NCBI GenBank assembly: GCA_001801175.1
Contig: MGWZ01000064.1
Span: forward strand, 1 to 36,728
DNA from: Gallionellales bacterium RIFCSPLOWO2_02_FULL_57_47
GTDB taxonomy: Bacteria; Pseudomonadota; Gammaproteobacteria; Burkholderiales; Gallionellaceae
Length of the DNA stretch: 36,728 nucleotides
Reading direction: 5' to 3'
Shown here piece by piece: positions 1 to 8,270 of this stretch (positions within the stretch are counted from its first letter, which is position 1; each line of letters begins with the position of its first letter). The notes under the pieces are model-generated. The model saw nothing but the letters and a program-made list of their open reading frames with translations. It did no database searches and was not told where the DNA came from. Position numbers and translations under genes: made by a program.

Positions 1-136
1 AATATTAAAAAGCTGTTTCTTGAGAGCCTGTCGAAGGGCGGTTCGCTTAACCCGTTGATCTGATTAACCCCTCCATTCATGGTTCGACAGGATCACCACG
101 AACAGAGGACTTGATCAGAGCTTCCCTAATGGACTA
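1..136 (+). repeat. Dispersed long repeat, copy A
   Basis: Positions 1-91 match the reverse complement of 36628-36718 with two mismatches (at 72 and 83); the first 71 bases are identical. An outer block near 100-136, around the text gaggacttgatcagagctt, recurs in copies B (36537-36718) and C (29409-29530). The core cttaacccgttgatctgatt is present in all three copies. No coding frame is evident. It lies downstream of kpsC, and I see nothing else between here and the kpsC stop. Confidence 0.9.
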
Positions 137-201
137 TCTGGGATAAATGTGCTTCACACCGCTTCACAGCTTAACGCATGACATACCCGGCAAGCTGAAA
201 T

Positions 202-2304
202 CTACGGCCGGCGCAAGACTCTTCTCACCAGAAACCTGTACACCCCACCCCACCATGGCGTGGTGGATTTGACACTTGCCCGCCAGGCCAGCAGCTCGTC
301 CAGCGCCCGTTCCGGCGTGGTGAACTTGCCCGTGGCCCGGCTTACATAAGTGGAATACAGAATCAGCACGCCCGCCACCAATTCATCAAGCGCCAACTGG
401 CGCGTACGGCGCGCGACAGGCAGCATATCTTTGGTCAAACCCCAGCCCGCATAAAATGGCTGCCCATAGCAGACCACTTTCTTGCCGCGCAGCAGCGCCT
501 CGAACCCGGTCAGCGAAGTCAGCGTGTGAACCTCATCCACCATCAGTAAAAGCTCTCCCATGCTGATGTCCACCAGCACTTCGTCGCACCAGCGCGCGAC
601 ATCGGCTTCGCCCAAACCCTTGCGGCGCAGTCCGGCTACCACATCGGGGTGGGGCTTGTAGATCAAATACGCCCCCGGATTGGCCGCACGCACCGCACGC
701 AACAAATCGAGATTGCGGCAAATACCCGGCGCACCATACGCCAGCGAAGCATCTGATTCCACCTGCCCGGGCACCAGAATCACCCGCCGCAATGCACCCC
801 CGTCCCCGCCCTCATGTGAAGGGCGATTCTCGGGCCGTTGCCAGCCTGACGATCCCACGTTGTACTTCGTCAACCCATCCGCCACCAGGCGTTCCCGCAG
901 AGATTGCGCGCGGGCAAGCAATTTTTCATCAAAACGGGTGTCCTGCAGGATCAGTTCCAGGTCCGATGGGCGCGTCGCATCGTAATAGATACCACTCTGA
1001 TCCATCACCCACGACAAGGGGCGCACCAGATCCGCTCCCAGCCCGACCGAACGGATGAAGCCATCCTCCAATTGCACAACCGTTGTTCCATCTGCTGGCG
1101 GCGCATATTCATTCCGTCCCCATACTACCTGCATTGCTCCGCCCGGAACCTGATCCCTACGACGAACGAATCGGACGCAACTGCCCTGAAAAAAACTGCG
1201 GACGATAGCCCTCTTGTAAAACGAAAAACCCGTTGCATAAACAGTTGCGGGAAACCGCATGCGCATCCGCCGCTGCAATCCCATCCATGCAATTAACTGC
1301 TCCACCGTGCAGCGCTTGCCAGTTTCCGGATCGAGATAACGGGGGTATTCCACCAGTGCCGCATGCGCCAGATTCTCCAGCGATACCGGCTTGCGCCGGC
1401 CCGGCGCAGGCAACTCATCGTGAGTAAGCCCCCAACCGGCATAGAACGGCATACCAAAAGTGCGCACCTGCTTGCCCCACAGCAACCCCTCGAAACCGAT
1501 CTGGGAAGTGACCGCGTAGATGGCTTCGGCATGCTCAATCAACGAAGCCGGATGCGCATCTTCACCCAGCATCCTCACGCGCGGATTACGTGCCAGCGCC
1601 ACAAGATCGAAATGCCCCTGCTTGCGCCCGGACATCACCTCGGGATGCACCTTGAGCAACACCATGCAGCCGGGATGTTCCGCCAGGGCCGCAGCCAACA
1701 TGCGCTGAAAGCTCGACTCATCAGACAGCCCGTAACGGATCGAGGCATCGCCCCGCGTCTGATCGGCCACCAGCACATAGCGCGCCGGCAACTCACCCTC
1801 ATATTCCCGCGCATGGTTGTATTTGGATACCCGAACCGCCCGCCAGTCCGCAATCAGCGCACGAGCGCGGGATTGCTGCGCCTCCGTATGGATAGCAGCG
1901 ATCGACGACTCAAGACGTGAAGGCGCTGTGGCATCGTAATAGATACCCGAATCATCTACCACGATGGAAAGTGGGGGCTCCTGGTTTCCCAGGCCCACCG
2001 AGCGAAGAAAACCATCCTCCAGACGCAGCAAACTTAACCCATGCTGATCAGCAAACCTCGAAGCTGCTGTGGCGCTGGCCTTGCGCCCCCACGCAATCAC
2101 CCCGCCACAGGAGGCCGGATCCCGAACTGCCCGGCGATGCACCACCGGCACTCCGAGCAAATCAGCCAATCCAGGCAAGTGAGCCACTGCACGTGAAGTT
2201 GCGATCAGCGGAGCTTTATTCTGTCCGGCAAAAGTGGTTTGTTCCTGCAAAGTTTCTTCATCCGCAAATTCAATCAATTGGTTTCGAACACAACCGGCCC
2301 GCAT
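202..2304 (-). CDS. KpsC-type capsule polysaccharide beta-Kdo transferase
   Basis: In characterised systems KpsC adds alternating beta-Kdo residues onto lysophosphatidylglycerol, forming the poly-Kdo linker of ABC-exported capsules at the cytoplasmic face of the inner membrane. The 700-aa length fits the family (about 675 in E. coli). The protein has two homologous halves. Half 1 carries LEDGFLRSVG (about 95-104), SGIYYDAT, KVHPEV (about 218) and GFEGLLWGK...FYAGWGL (about 270-293). Half 2 repeats LEDGFIRSVG (about 412), SGIYYDATRPSDLE, KPHPDV (about 550) and GFEALLRGK...FYAGWGL. This is the dual-catalytic layout of KpsC. The ATG start lies 12 bp after the cysQ stop, and only a weak ribosome site is visible. 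It is the last gene of cysC-cysQ-kpsC. The partner KpsS is not in the window. Confidence 0.95.
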   Translation of the reverse strand: MRAGCVRNQLIEFADEETLQEQTTFAGQNKAPLIATSRAVAHLPGLADLLGVPVVHRRAVRDPASCGGVIAWGRKASATAASRFADQHGLSLLRLEDGFLRSVGLGNQEPPLSIVVDDSGIYYDATAPSRLESSIAAIHTEAQQSRARALIADWRAVRVSKYNHAREYEGELPARYVLVADQTRGDASIRYGLSDESSFQRMLAAALAEHPGCMVLLKVHPEVMSGRKQGHFDLVALARNPRVRMLGEDAHPASLIEHAEAIYAVTSQIGFEGLLWGKQVRTFGMPFYAGWGLTHDELPAPGRRKPVSLENLAHAALVEYPRYLDPETGKRCTVEQLIAWMGLQRRMRMRFPATVYATGFSFYKRAIVRSFFQGSCVRFVRRRDQVPGGAMQVVWGRNEYAPPADGTTVVQLEDGFIRSVGLGADLVRPLSWVMDQSGIYYDATRPSDLELILQDTRFDEKLLARAQSLRERLVADGLTKYNVGSSGWQRPENRPSHEGGDGGALRRVILVPGQVESDASLAYGAPGICRNLDLLRAVRAANPGAYLIYKPHPDVVAGLRRKGLGEADVARWCDEVLVDISMGELLLMVDEVHTLTSLTGFEALLRGKKVVCYGQPFYAGWGLTKDMLPVARRTRQLALDELVAGVLILYSTYVSRATGKFTTPERALDELLAWRASVKSTTPWWGGVYRFLVRRVLRRP

Positions 2305-2316
2305 CCAACAAGAAGG

Positions 2317-3129
2317 TCAAATATTATTCCCAATCAGATCGCTCCAGTTAACCGCGCTCTTTCCATGAACCACAAAAAATGGATTGAGCGTGGAAGAGGG
2401 ATCGGCATAAGAAAGCGGCTCTCCGGTCAATTGAGTCACCCCTCCGCCTGCCTGCTCCACAACGCACTGCGCAGCAGCGGTATCCCACAACGAGGTCAGG
2501 CCCAGCCTCGGATAGACATCGGCGCTACCTTCCGCCACCAGACAGAACTTCAGCGAACTACCCATCGAGATCAACTCATGCGTACCCAGTCGCTGCAACA
2601 ACGCAGCCAGAGAATCTCCCGCGTGAGAACGGCTTCCGACGACGCGCCATGACGATTTTTCCGTGTGCGTGGCGACATGGATTGATGTACGTTTGCCATC
2701 CGCCCCCACCCTGGATGCCCCCAAACCCTCTGCTGCCAAATAGGCCACATCAAGCACTGGCGCATAGACAACGCCCAGCACAGGACGGCCACCTTCGATC
2801 AACGCAATGTTGACGGTAAATTCGCCATTGCGCTTGATAAACTCCTTGGTGCCATCCAGCGGATCGACCAGCCAATAACTTCCTGAACCATCCACACCGT
2901 GGAAGTCTCCCACCGCCTCCTCGGAAAGGATAGGCAATGCCGGCTGCAGGCCGGCCAAACGTGCTGTGATGACCGAATGTGCTGCCGCATCTGCCTCGGT
3001 CAAAGGTGATTTGTCCTCCTTTTCCTGTACAGAAAAATCCCGTGCATAAACATCCATGACCGCTGCGCCCGCCTCCCGCGCAATCGACTCAATCTCTTCC
3101 AGCAAACTTCTGGCTACGCTCACCATCAA
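2317..3129 (-). CDS. CysQ 3'(2'),5'-bisphosphate nucleotidase
   Basis: A member of the inositol-monophosphatase superfamily that hydrolyses PAP (3'-phosphoadenosine 5'-phosphate) to AMP, removing the product that inhibits sulfotransferases. The 270-aa protein shows the metal-binding signatures in order: an SEE acidic pair near 69-71, DPLDGTKEF at 89-97, and WDTAAAQ near 216, followed by a glycine-rich turn. Length and motif order match bacterial CysQ. The start overlaps the cysC stop by 4 bp (ATGA), indicating translational coupling. Pairing with cysC next to four sulfotransferase genes suggests a role in PAPS/PAP turnover for polysaccharide sulfation rather than only in assimilatory sulfate metabolism. 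ATGATG at the start leaves a one-codon ambiguity. Confidence 0.95.
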   Translation of the reverse strand: MMVSVARSLLEEIESIAREAGAAVMDVYARDFSVQEKEDKSPLTEADAAAHSVITARLAGLQPALPILSEEAVGDFHGVDGSGSYWLVDPLDGTKEFIKRNGEFTVNIALIEGGRPVLGVVYAPVLDVAYLAAEGLGASRVGADGKRTSIHVATHTEKSSWRVVGSRSHAGDSLAALLQRLGTHELISMGSSLKFCLVAEGSADVYPRLGLTSLWDTAAAQCVVEQAGGGVTQLTGEPLSYADPSSTLNPFFVVHGKSAVNWSDLIGNNI

Positions 3130-3746
3130 TTCCCACCGTTTCCAAGAATGCCCCGCTCACGCAACATCGCGATCACTTGTGCCGCAGATTCATCCAAAGA
3201 TAAACTGCCCGTTTCCACCACCAACTCCGGGTCTTCCGGATCCTCATACGGCGATGAAATGCCCGTGAAGTCTTTTATTTCACCAGCGCGTGCACGTTTG
3301 TAGAGTCCTTTTACATCCCGCTCTTCGCATACTTTCAGCGGGCAACGGCAATAAATTTCGAGAAATTCACCGTGCGGCACCAGCGAACGAACCTTCTCGC
3401 GGTCTGATCGAAAAGGAGAGATGAAAGCGGTGAGCGCAATGACCCCCGCTTCCAGAAACAGTTTGCCCATCTCGCCCACGCGGCGGATATTTTCGACGCG
3501 GTCTTTGGCAGAAAACCCCAGGTCTGAACAAAGGCCGTGCCGCACGTTATCGCCGTCAAATACAAAAGTGCGGCAACCCATTTGATAAAGTTGCTCCTCC
3601 ACAGCATGTGCCAGGGATGATTTTCCGGCACCGGACAGGCCGGTGAACCACAGCATCGCACTGCGATGGCCATTCATTGCCTCGCGGCGTCCACGGGTCA
3701 CCGTCGCATGATGCCAGACGACGTTGCTCGATTTTTTTTGTTCCAT
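3126..3746 (-). CDS. CysC adenylylsulfate (APS) kinase
   Basis: Phosphorylates APS to PAPS, the sulfate donor of sulfotransferases, in the cytosol. The 206-aa protein carries the P-loop [12 protein letters not shown] (about 36-47), [10 protein letters not shown], the NIRRVGE stretch, and [10 protein letters not shown] in the region that binds APS. A C-terminal [10 protein letters not shown]...PELV motif is also typical. The ATG has a clear ribosome site (AGGAG, about 8 bp upstream). It is the first gene of a three-gene unit and lies downstream of a repeat-rich gap, so it probably has its own promoter, although none stands out. No ATP sulfurylase gene is present in the window, so APS must come from elsewhere. 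Confidence 0.97.
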   Translation of the reverse strand: MEQKKSSNVVWHHATVTRGRREAMNGHRSAMLWFTGLSGAGKSSLAHAVEEQLYQMGCRTFVFDGDNVRHGLCSDLGFSAKDRVENIRRVGEMGKLFLEAGVIALTAFISPFRSDREKVRSLVPHGEFLEIYCRCPLKVCEERDVKGLYKRARAGEIKDFTGISSPYEDPEDPELVVETGSLSLDESAAQVIAMLRERGILGNGGN

Positions 3747-3799
3747 TCATTTCTCCTGTTAACTTTTCAGTAATTCATGACGCCTGCATTTAAAGCGGC

Positions 3800-3827
3800 C
3801 GTCATTCCGGCGTGGGCCGGAATGACG
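3800..3827. repeat. Short palindromic (REP-like) element
   Basis: Perfect hairpin with arms gtcattccggc and gccggaatgac around a 4-base loop. This motif type is very common as an extragenic palindrome in environmental proteobacteria. It lies just upstream of cysC. There is no downstream T-run, so a simple terminator is unlikely. Confidence 0.8.
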
Positions 3828-3975
3828 GAGTAGCAGGTTTAAGATGTTGTCGCCAACTAATTATGGGCAAGCTCAATAATAAACCCGAACTGTTTATCGT
3901 CACACCATGTTGCATCAAAAACACCATACTTTACCTGATTAGCCTCCAGGTTCAGTTACACAAAATAAATGAGCC

Positions 3976-4058
3976 GTCATTGCGAGCGCAGCGCGGCAAT
4001 CCAGCACTTTTGACTTCGTTGCAGCCATCCTGGATTGCCGCGCTGCGCTCGCAATGAC
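3976..4058. repeat. Long inverted repeat with perfect 28-bp arms
   Basis: The arms 3976-4003 and 4031-4058 are exact reverse complements, beginning gtcattgcgagcgcagcg, and are separated by 27 bp. This is a known style of extragenic repeat unit (gtcattgcgagc...gcaatcc). It is non-coding and lies between the GT4-like gene and cysC. Confidence 0.85.
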
Positions 4059-4145
4059 AGGTGCGGCAAGTGAATTTTTTATATTCTTGCCGGTTGAAAG
4101 CGTTGAACTTATAAAGCTCAGTTCAAGCCACGGTTTGATTGGAAC

Positions 4146-4181
4146 GCGGGCTTCCAGCCCGCAGGCGGACAGGATGTCCGC
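4146..4181. repeat. Double short palindrome
   Basis: Two adjacent perfect small palindromes: gcgggcttccagcccgc (4146-4162) and gcggacaggatgtccgc (4165-4181). This is a repeat type widespread in bacterial intergenic DNA. No gene is associated. Confidence 0.75.
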
Positions 4182-4276
4182 GCTCCCAGTATCCATTCCT
4201 GGACTCACCCAAAAGGTAAATCGCAGCAATAGCGACAAAGTCAATCATCACGGAGGTTTCAACTGAAGTTAAATTA

Positions 4277-4301
4277 CCTCCGGCAAAGCCGGAGGCTTTT
4301 T
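4277..4301 (+). terminator. Terminator-like hairpin (plus strand)
   Basis: Stem cctccggc/gccggagg with an AAA loop is followed by CTTTTT on the plus strand. No plus-strand gene lies upstream of it, so it may be one more repeat element rather than a working terminator. On the minus strand there is no downstream T-run. Confidence 0.4.
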
Positions 4302-4362
4302 GGGTGAGCGCCTCAAAGGCGCTGATAAAACCATGAGCCGCCCAAGGCGGCTGGTTTCCACT

Positions 4363-4469
4363 CCTTCCCCCTATCAGGGGGAAGGTTGGGATGGGGGTGC
4401 AAACTTTTGACTGCATCCGTGCTTGAATTTCTACCCCCACCCTAACCCTCCCCCTGCAAGGGGGAGGGA
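4363..4469. repeat. Inverted pair of C-rich palindromic repeats
   Basis: Two copies of a roughly 36-bp C-rich palindromic repeat face each other, at 4363-4398 and 4433-4469 (for example accctccccctgcaaggggg). They closely resemble the element found inside the kpsD 5' region at 31838-31888. This indicates a mobile or amplified repeat family in this genome. Confidence 0.75.
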
Positions 4470-4533
4470 ATAATGTAGCCAAGTTTTAACGTTACTCGTT
4501 AATGACCACCGGAACGGTCAAACCTAACGGAGT

Positions 4534-4555
4534 CCCCCGGCAAAGCCGGGGGTTT
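4534..4555 (+). repeat. Hairpin repeat ccccggcaaagccgggg
   Basis: Perfect 8-bp stem with an AAA loop and a short TTT on the plus strand. It has the same design as the hairpin at 4277-4301. It lies just downstream of the GT4-like gene (minus strand) and could contribute to transcription ending or mRNA 3' stability. No strong T-run is present on the minus strand. Confidence 0.5.
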
Positions 4556-4645
4556 ACCTCACCGAATTAAAAGCGTTCAACTGAGGTTTATAGATTGAAT
4601 GAACATTGTGGCTAATCGGGGTACTTATGAAATACGCCGCGATTT

Positions 4646-5608
4646 CTATTCTGGCTGCTTATTTATCAGTCCTGAATAGCCGCGATGTGCCAAGCCTGCT
4701 AACTCTGCTGATTTTACCTCAGCGTTACGCAACAAGGACTGCCGCAACGGTTCATCCCGGGCAATTTCCAGAATAGCCGTTACCCAGGCTTCCTGCTCCA
4801 GTTCCACAATCAGCCCATTTTCCCCGTGACTGACCACTTCCGAGTAAATGCTTCCGGGCGAATAAATGCCCACCGCCCCGCATCGGGTAATATCGAAAAA
4901 TTTCGTGTAGGAGCGTCCCAGATTGAACGGCACATCCAGCAACGGAGCCAGGCCGATATGTCGCCCCGGCAAAGCCAGAAAAGACTGATACGCCGGCCAC
5001 TTCATCGGATGAACCACCGTCACCCTCGGCACACCCCGATACAGGCGGTACACATCCCGTCCGCCGACGATCTCCAGGACAAGACGATCATCGCGGCGCA
5101 AAGCCTCTTCCATCACCGGGCGCAGCCAGCGAATCTCGACACCGTGAGAGGCCGTGCCATGGTAATACATCCGGCGCACATCCGCAGGGTTTGCCAGGCA
5201 CGAAGGCAGCACCAGTTTTGGATGCCAGTCCGCGTATTTCTGTTGCAGATAGCCTGATGAAACCCAAAGTTCAGATGCCTGGCGTCGCAGCCAGCCGCGC
5301 CGCCAGGCAGCCAACCGCGCCAGCTTGAAGCGGTACCGCCACGACATCCCGGCGGAAGCATCCACATCCAGCAAATCATCATCCATGAAATATGCCAATG
5401 AATGAAGCCGTGGGCGCACTGCATCAATCAGCCTCGCCCATGCCGATGGAACATAGCGCACGAAGACCACCGCCGCCCCCTCCAGATCGGCAGGAGCAGG
5501 CAAGTCCGCGAAGCCGCAGCGCACCACACGCAAACCAGTGTGTACAACAGCGGGCAACACAAAAAAATCAGTGGAGGGGTTGGGTTGTTCTTCGACCAAA
5601 AAAATCAC
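4646..5608 (-). CDS. GT4-like glycosyltransferase
   Basis: A 320-aa protein with a GT-B appearance. The C-terminal half holds GRSYTKFFDITRCGAVGIYS followed by YSEVVSHGENGLIVE (about 230-275), matching the donor-site E-x7-E style region of family 4 (group 1) glycosyltransferases. The N-terminal half is short and divergent and includes YFMDDDLLD (about 92-100). The family transfers a sugar from a nucleotide donor during polysaccharide assembly on the cytoplasmic side. The frame opens with GTG, 5 nt after GGTGAG, and no ATG is available in frame upstream, so GTG is the likely start. Its neighbours are an orphan MNT gene upstream and a repeat-rich gap downstream. The specific sugar cannot be told. 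Confidence 0.75.
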   Translation of the reverse strand: MIFLVEEQPNPSTDFFVLPAVVHTGLRVVRCGFADLPAPADLEGAAVVFVRYVPSAWARLIDAVRPRLHSLAYFMDDDLLDVDASAGMSWRYRFKLARLAAWRRGWLRRQASELWVSSGYLQQKYADWHPKLVLPSCLANPADVRRMYYHGTASHGVEIRWLRPVMEEALRRDDRLVLEIVGGRDVYRLYRGVPRVTVVHPMKWPAYQSFLALPGRHIGLAPLLDVPFNLGRSYTKFFDITRCGAVGIYSPGSIYSEVVSHGENGLIVELEQEAWVTAILEIARDEPLRQSLLRNAEVKSAELAGLAHRGYSGLINKQPE

Positions 5609-5686
5609 TTGCTCACCATTTCGGTCGCATTAAGATAAGCATGCTGCGTATTCATTTTCCATAGAGTGTGCGTCCGCTTTCACGCC

Positions 5687-5935
5687 TCATGACGCACAAT
5701 GATTCAATTGCGCGATAACATCCACAGGCAAGCCTAGACCGCTCTCCAAATTCATTTTTATCCGCGCCCGGTCGATCAAGGTCAACGACCTGTCTGTCTC
5801 GATCAAAATATCCACATCGCCACCTTTTGCGTCGTCATCCAAACGAGAACCAAAAAGAAATACACGTGCATCATCCCCGGTCAAGCGTAATACGATTTGC
5901 AAAATCCATCGGGTTTGCTGTTGTGTCAGGCGCAT
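5687..5935 (-). CDS. Orphan MNT-domain (minimal nucleotidyltransferase) protein
   Basis: An 82-aa protein containing FLFGSRLDDDAKGGDVDIL (about 28-46), the GS-x9-DxD nucleotidyltransferase motif of MNT domains. Such proteins usually act as antitoxins with a HEPN-domain toxin and can transfer AMP. No HEPN gene adjoins it: the next minus-strand gene downstream is the GT4-like gene and the upstream gene is GT2. It is therefore either a solitary relic of a HEPN/MNT pair or acts with a HEPN protein elsewhere, for instance the HepT homologue at 25294-25731. The ATG start has no clear ribosome site. Confidence 0.75.
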   Translation of the reverse strand: MRLTQQQTRWILQIVLRLTGDDARVFLFGSRLDDDAKGGDVDILIETDRSLTLIDRARIKMNLESGLGLPVDVIAQLNHCAS

Positions 5936-5966
5936 ATTTTTAATTGTATCAGTAGATGATTCAACT

Positions 5967-5992
5967 CCCTACTCCCTACTCCCTACTTTCCC
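5967..5992 (-). repeat. Octamer-type tandem repeat, G-quadruplex candidate
   Basis: Tandem actccct units on the plus strand. The minus (coding) strand reads four GGG runs with loops of 6, 4 and 4 nt, which satisfies the standard G-quadruplex pattern. The TAG stop of the GT2 gene (5976-5978) lies inside it. A similar but G4-run repeat sits at the 5' end of rmlA (25094-25118). Confidence 0.7.
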
Positions 5993-8270
5993 ATGGTTTC
6001 CTCACCATCGGCGCATTGCTCAGGGAAAAATCCGGGCGCTCATGGCTCAAATTTGGATTGTAGAAAGGGTCATGTCGCATTACATGCTTCCAACGTTTAC
6101 GCACATAAGCCACCTCACGTTTTGCACGCTTCTTCTTTTCTGGGGAACAGTCCTTGCCCCGCGATACCGACTCGTGGTGATACAGCTCCGCATGCGGCGT
6201 CCACATCACGCGATAGCCTGCCTCGCGCACCCGCAGACAGTAATCCACATCGTTGAAAGCCACCTTCAGATGCTGCTCGTCCAGCCCGCCCAGCCGCTGA
6301 TAGATTTCTTTCCACGTCACCAGACAAGCACCCGTCACCGCCGAAAACTCCTGCGCCACCATCGCCCGGTTGCAGTAACCAGGATCATGGCGTTGCAGAA
6401 ATGCATGCGCATGATTGGCCACACCGCCCACACCGACCAGGTCGCCGCCATGCTGAACCTGGCCATTCGGAAAATACAGCTTCGCACCCACCACACCCAC
6501 CCCGGGTTGCAGCAGATGCCCCACCATCTCCTCAAGCCAGTCCGGCGAAATCACCTCGGTATCGTTGTTCAGCAGACACACCACCTCACCCCGCGCCTCA
6601 CGCACCGCCATGTTATTCATCGCCGAATAGTTGAACGGCAGGTCGTAACGCAATACCCGCACCCTCTGATGCCCGGCAATTCGCTCCAGATAGGCCAATG
6701 CATCGGCGTCTGCACTCTGATTATCCACCACCAGAATCTCAAAGCGCGGGTAGGTGGTTTTATCCAGCAGGCTGCCCACACATTGCCGAATCAGCTCAAA
6801 CGCATCCCGTGTCGGCACGACAATGCTCACCAATGGCGGCACATCAGGCAATTCGTAGCGCACCCGCCAACATCCCGGCAAAGTCTCTACCACATCACCC
6901 TTCACGCCATTGCGCGCCAGATGTGCCCGCAACGCTTCCACACACCACTGCGGATCATTCCATTCCATGTGTTCCAACCCCCTCTCACCTCCGGGGAGAG
7001 GGTCAGGGAGAGGGGCGCCACCCCGATGCAACAACACCGCCGGAATATGCGCCACTCTACCGGTCCCTGCGTCCCCAACCACATCCACCATCCTGAGCAG
7101 CAGGTCGTAAGTCCCATACCGGCAACAATCCACACCCACCCCGCCCGCTTTGGCAACCTCGCCGCCGCGCAGCGCCACTGCATCTCCCGGAAAATTCGTT
7201 GAGCGGAGATGCGTCAAAGACCAATCCGGCTTGAACCTGTGCAGGCGCCGTTGACCATTCCCATCCAGTTCATCGTCATCCGAATACAGCACAGCCGCTT
7301 CCGGTTTTGCCAGCGCCTCGCGGGCAAACCGGTACAGCGCATGAGGCGCAAACACATCCCCCGCACGCACCAGCAATACCCATTCATGCGCCTTGCCGTC
7401 TGCAAGCTCGGTATTGAACTGTTCCAGCCATGCTGCCTGGCGCGGCTGCGCCACGCGGGTTACCTCCCAAGCCATATCTTGCATCTCCGTAATCAAGCCG
7501 GAATCGCGCGCAGTCATATCCAGCAGCACGCATGTAAAGTGGCGATATAGTTGCCCGTTGAGGGAATCCAGCGTCTTCTGGACAGCGCCTGATGCAGTGT
7601 CATCCGCCATAATCAGAAGATGAAAATGTGGCGTATTTGCAAAGCGTGTAATGTGTTTATTGATCTGAGTCCGGTCATCGGCGGTCAGCTCATCAAATTG
7701 TTCAATCCAGTTCTGATACGGGGGGGCGGCAGCATGCGCCCGCAATTTACCCGCAATTTTGTAGGTCCCCTGCAGATCAACCAGCATCCGGAAAAAAGTC
7801 AGCTTGATGAGCTTCCGCTTCTGGCGCGAATGCAGAAATATCATCGGAACGACTCGGCGAACCATACGCCATATCCGCTCCAATGCACCCACCTTGGCAA
7901 TAGAAAGCTGGCACAGCTCAAACTCACCCGCCGTTCCCATCAGCAAAAATTTTATGTGCTTGATATTGGCGGGCAAGGGTAACAGCTCATTGATAACCCC
8001 CTTACTTGAAGAAGGAATCTCAAAATATTGATCGTCTTTAAAACCCACGCCAAGATCATAACAAAGGCGCGCATCGTAATCCCCACCTCTTCGAATCAAT
8101 GAGCCCTGAAGCAACACCCAGCCGCTCGGAAAACGCCCTTCCTTCACGCAAATGTCAAAGCACGCCGTTCCGGACGATACATCCTGACATTTTTGGCGCC
8201 CACTTACTTTTTTGGTTACACCGCCGAGAACTATTGATCCGGCCACTTTTATCCGTGAATCATGCGGCAT
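5976..8270 (-). CDS. Two-domain GT2 glycosyltransferase with modified N-terminus
   Basis: A 764-aa paralogue of the 996-aa protein at 11524-14514. Residues about 20-125 form one beta-rich module (GWVLLQGSLIR...ARLCYDLGVGF). Two GT-A domains follow. The first (about 215-415) is eroded: the DxD position reads LLVRAGDVF (about 299-307) where the paralogue has LLDHDDTL. The second (about 480-720) is intact, with SIVVPTRDAF, LLNNDTEVISPDWLEEM, GACLVTWKEIY and FNDVDYCLRVREAGY. Residues about 420-431 (PLPDPLPGGERG) are encoded by an inserted palindromic repeat. The first roughly 13 residues come from the end of the adjacent IS630 element. The start codon has no ribosome site, so translation may depend on coupling to the transposase, whose stop lies 11 nt inside. 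It probably acts in capsule chain assembly. Confidence 0.88.
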   Translation of the reverse strand: MPHDSRIKVAGSIVLGGVTKKVSGRQKCQDVSSGTACFDICVKEGRFPSGWVLLQGSLIRRGGDYDARLCYDLGVGFKDDQYFEIPSSSKGVINELLPLPANIKHIKFLLMGTAGEFELCQLSIAKVGALERIWRMVRRVVPMIFLHSRQKRKLIKLTFFRMLVDLQGTYKIAGKLRAHAAAPPYQNWIEQFDELTADDRTQINKHITRFANTPHFHLLIMADDTASGAVQKTLDSLNGQLYRHFTCVLLDMTARDSGLITEMQDMAWEVTRVAQPRQAAWLEQFNTELADGKAHEWVLLVRAGDVFAPHALYRFAREALAKPEAAVLYSDDDELDGNGQRRLHRFKPDWSLTHLRSTNFPGDAVALRGGEVAKAGGVGVDCCRYGTYDLLLRMVDVVGDAGTGRVAHIPAVLLHRGGAPLPDPLPGGERGLEHMEWNDPQWCVEALRAHLARNGVKGDVVETLPGCWRVRYELPDVPPLVSIVVPTRDAFELIRQCVGSLLDKTTYPRFEILVVDNQSADADALAYLERIAGHQRVRVLRYDLPFNYSAMNNMAVREARGEVVCLLNNDTEVISPDWLEEMVGHLLQPGVGVVGAKLYFPNGQVQHGGDLVGVGGVANHAHAFLQRHDPGYCNRAMVAQEFSAVTGACLVTWKEIYQRLGGLDEQHLKVAFNDVDYCLRVREAGYRVMWTPHAELYHHESVSRGKDCSPEKKKRAKREVAYVRKRWKHVMRHDPFYNPNLSHERPDFSLSNAPMVRKPWESRE
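6976..7018. repeat. Palindromic repeat inserted in frame in the GT2 gene
   Basis: The plus strand reads cccctctcacctccggggag followed by agggtcagggagagggg, the signature of a widespread extragenic palindrome. Translated on the minus strand it gives APLPDPLPGGERG, a typical reading of this repeat. The paralogue lacks this stretch after its HIPEVLYHW motif. The insertion keeps the frame open. Confidence 0.75.

Noticed and set aside
3747-4645. CRISPR array in the repeat-rich gap
   Set aside because: The repeats are different palindromes at irregular spacing, not identical direct repeats with uniform spacers, and no cas gene is present.
6042-7202. Long plus-strand open frame (about 386 codons) opposite the GT2 gene
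   Set aside because: It is antisense to a well-supported glycosyltransferase, and its His/Pro-rich composition is that of a shadow frame.
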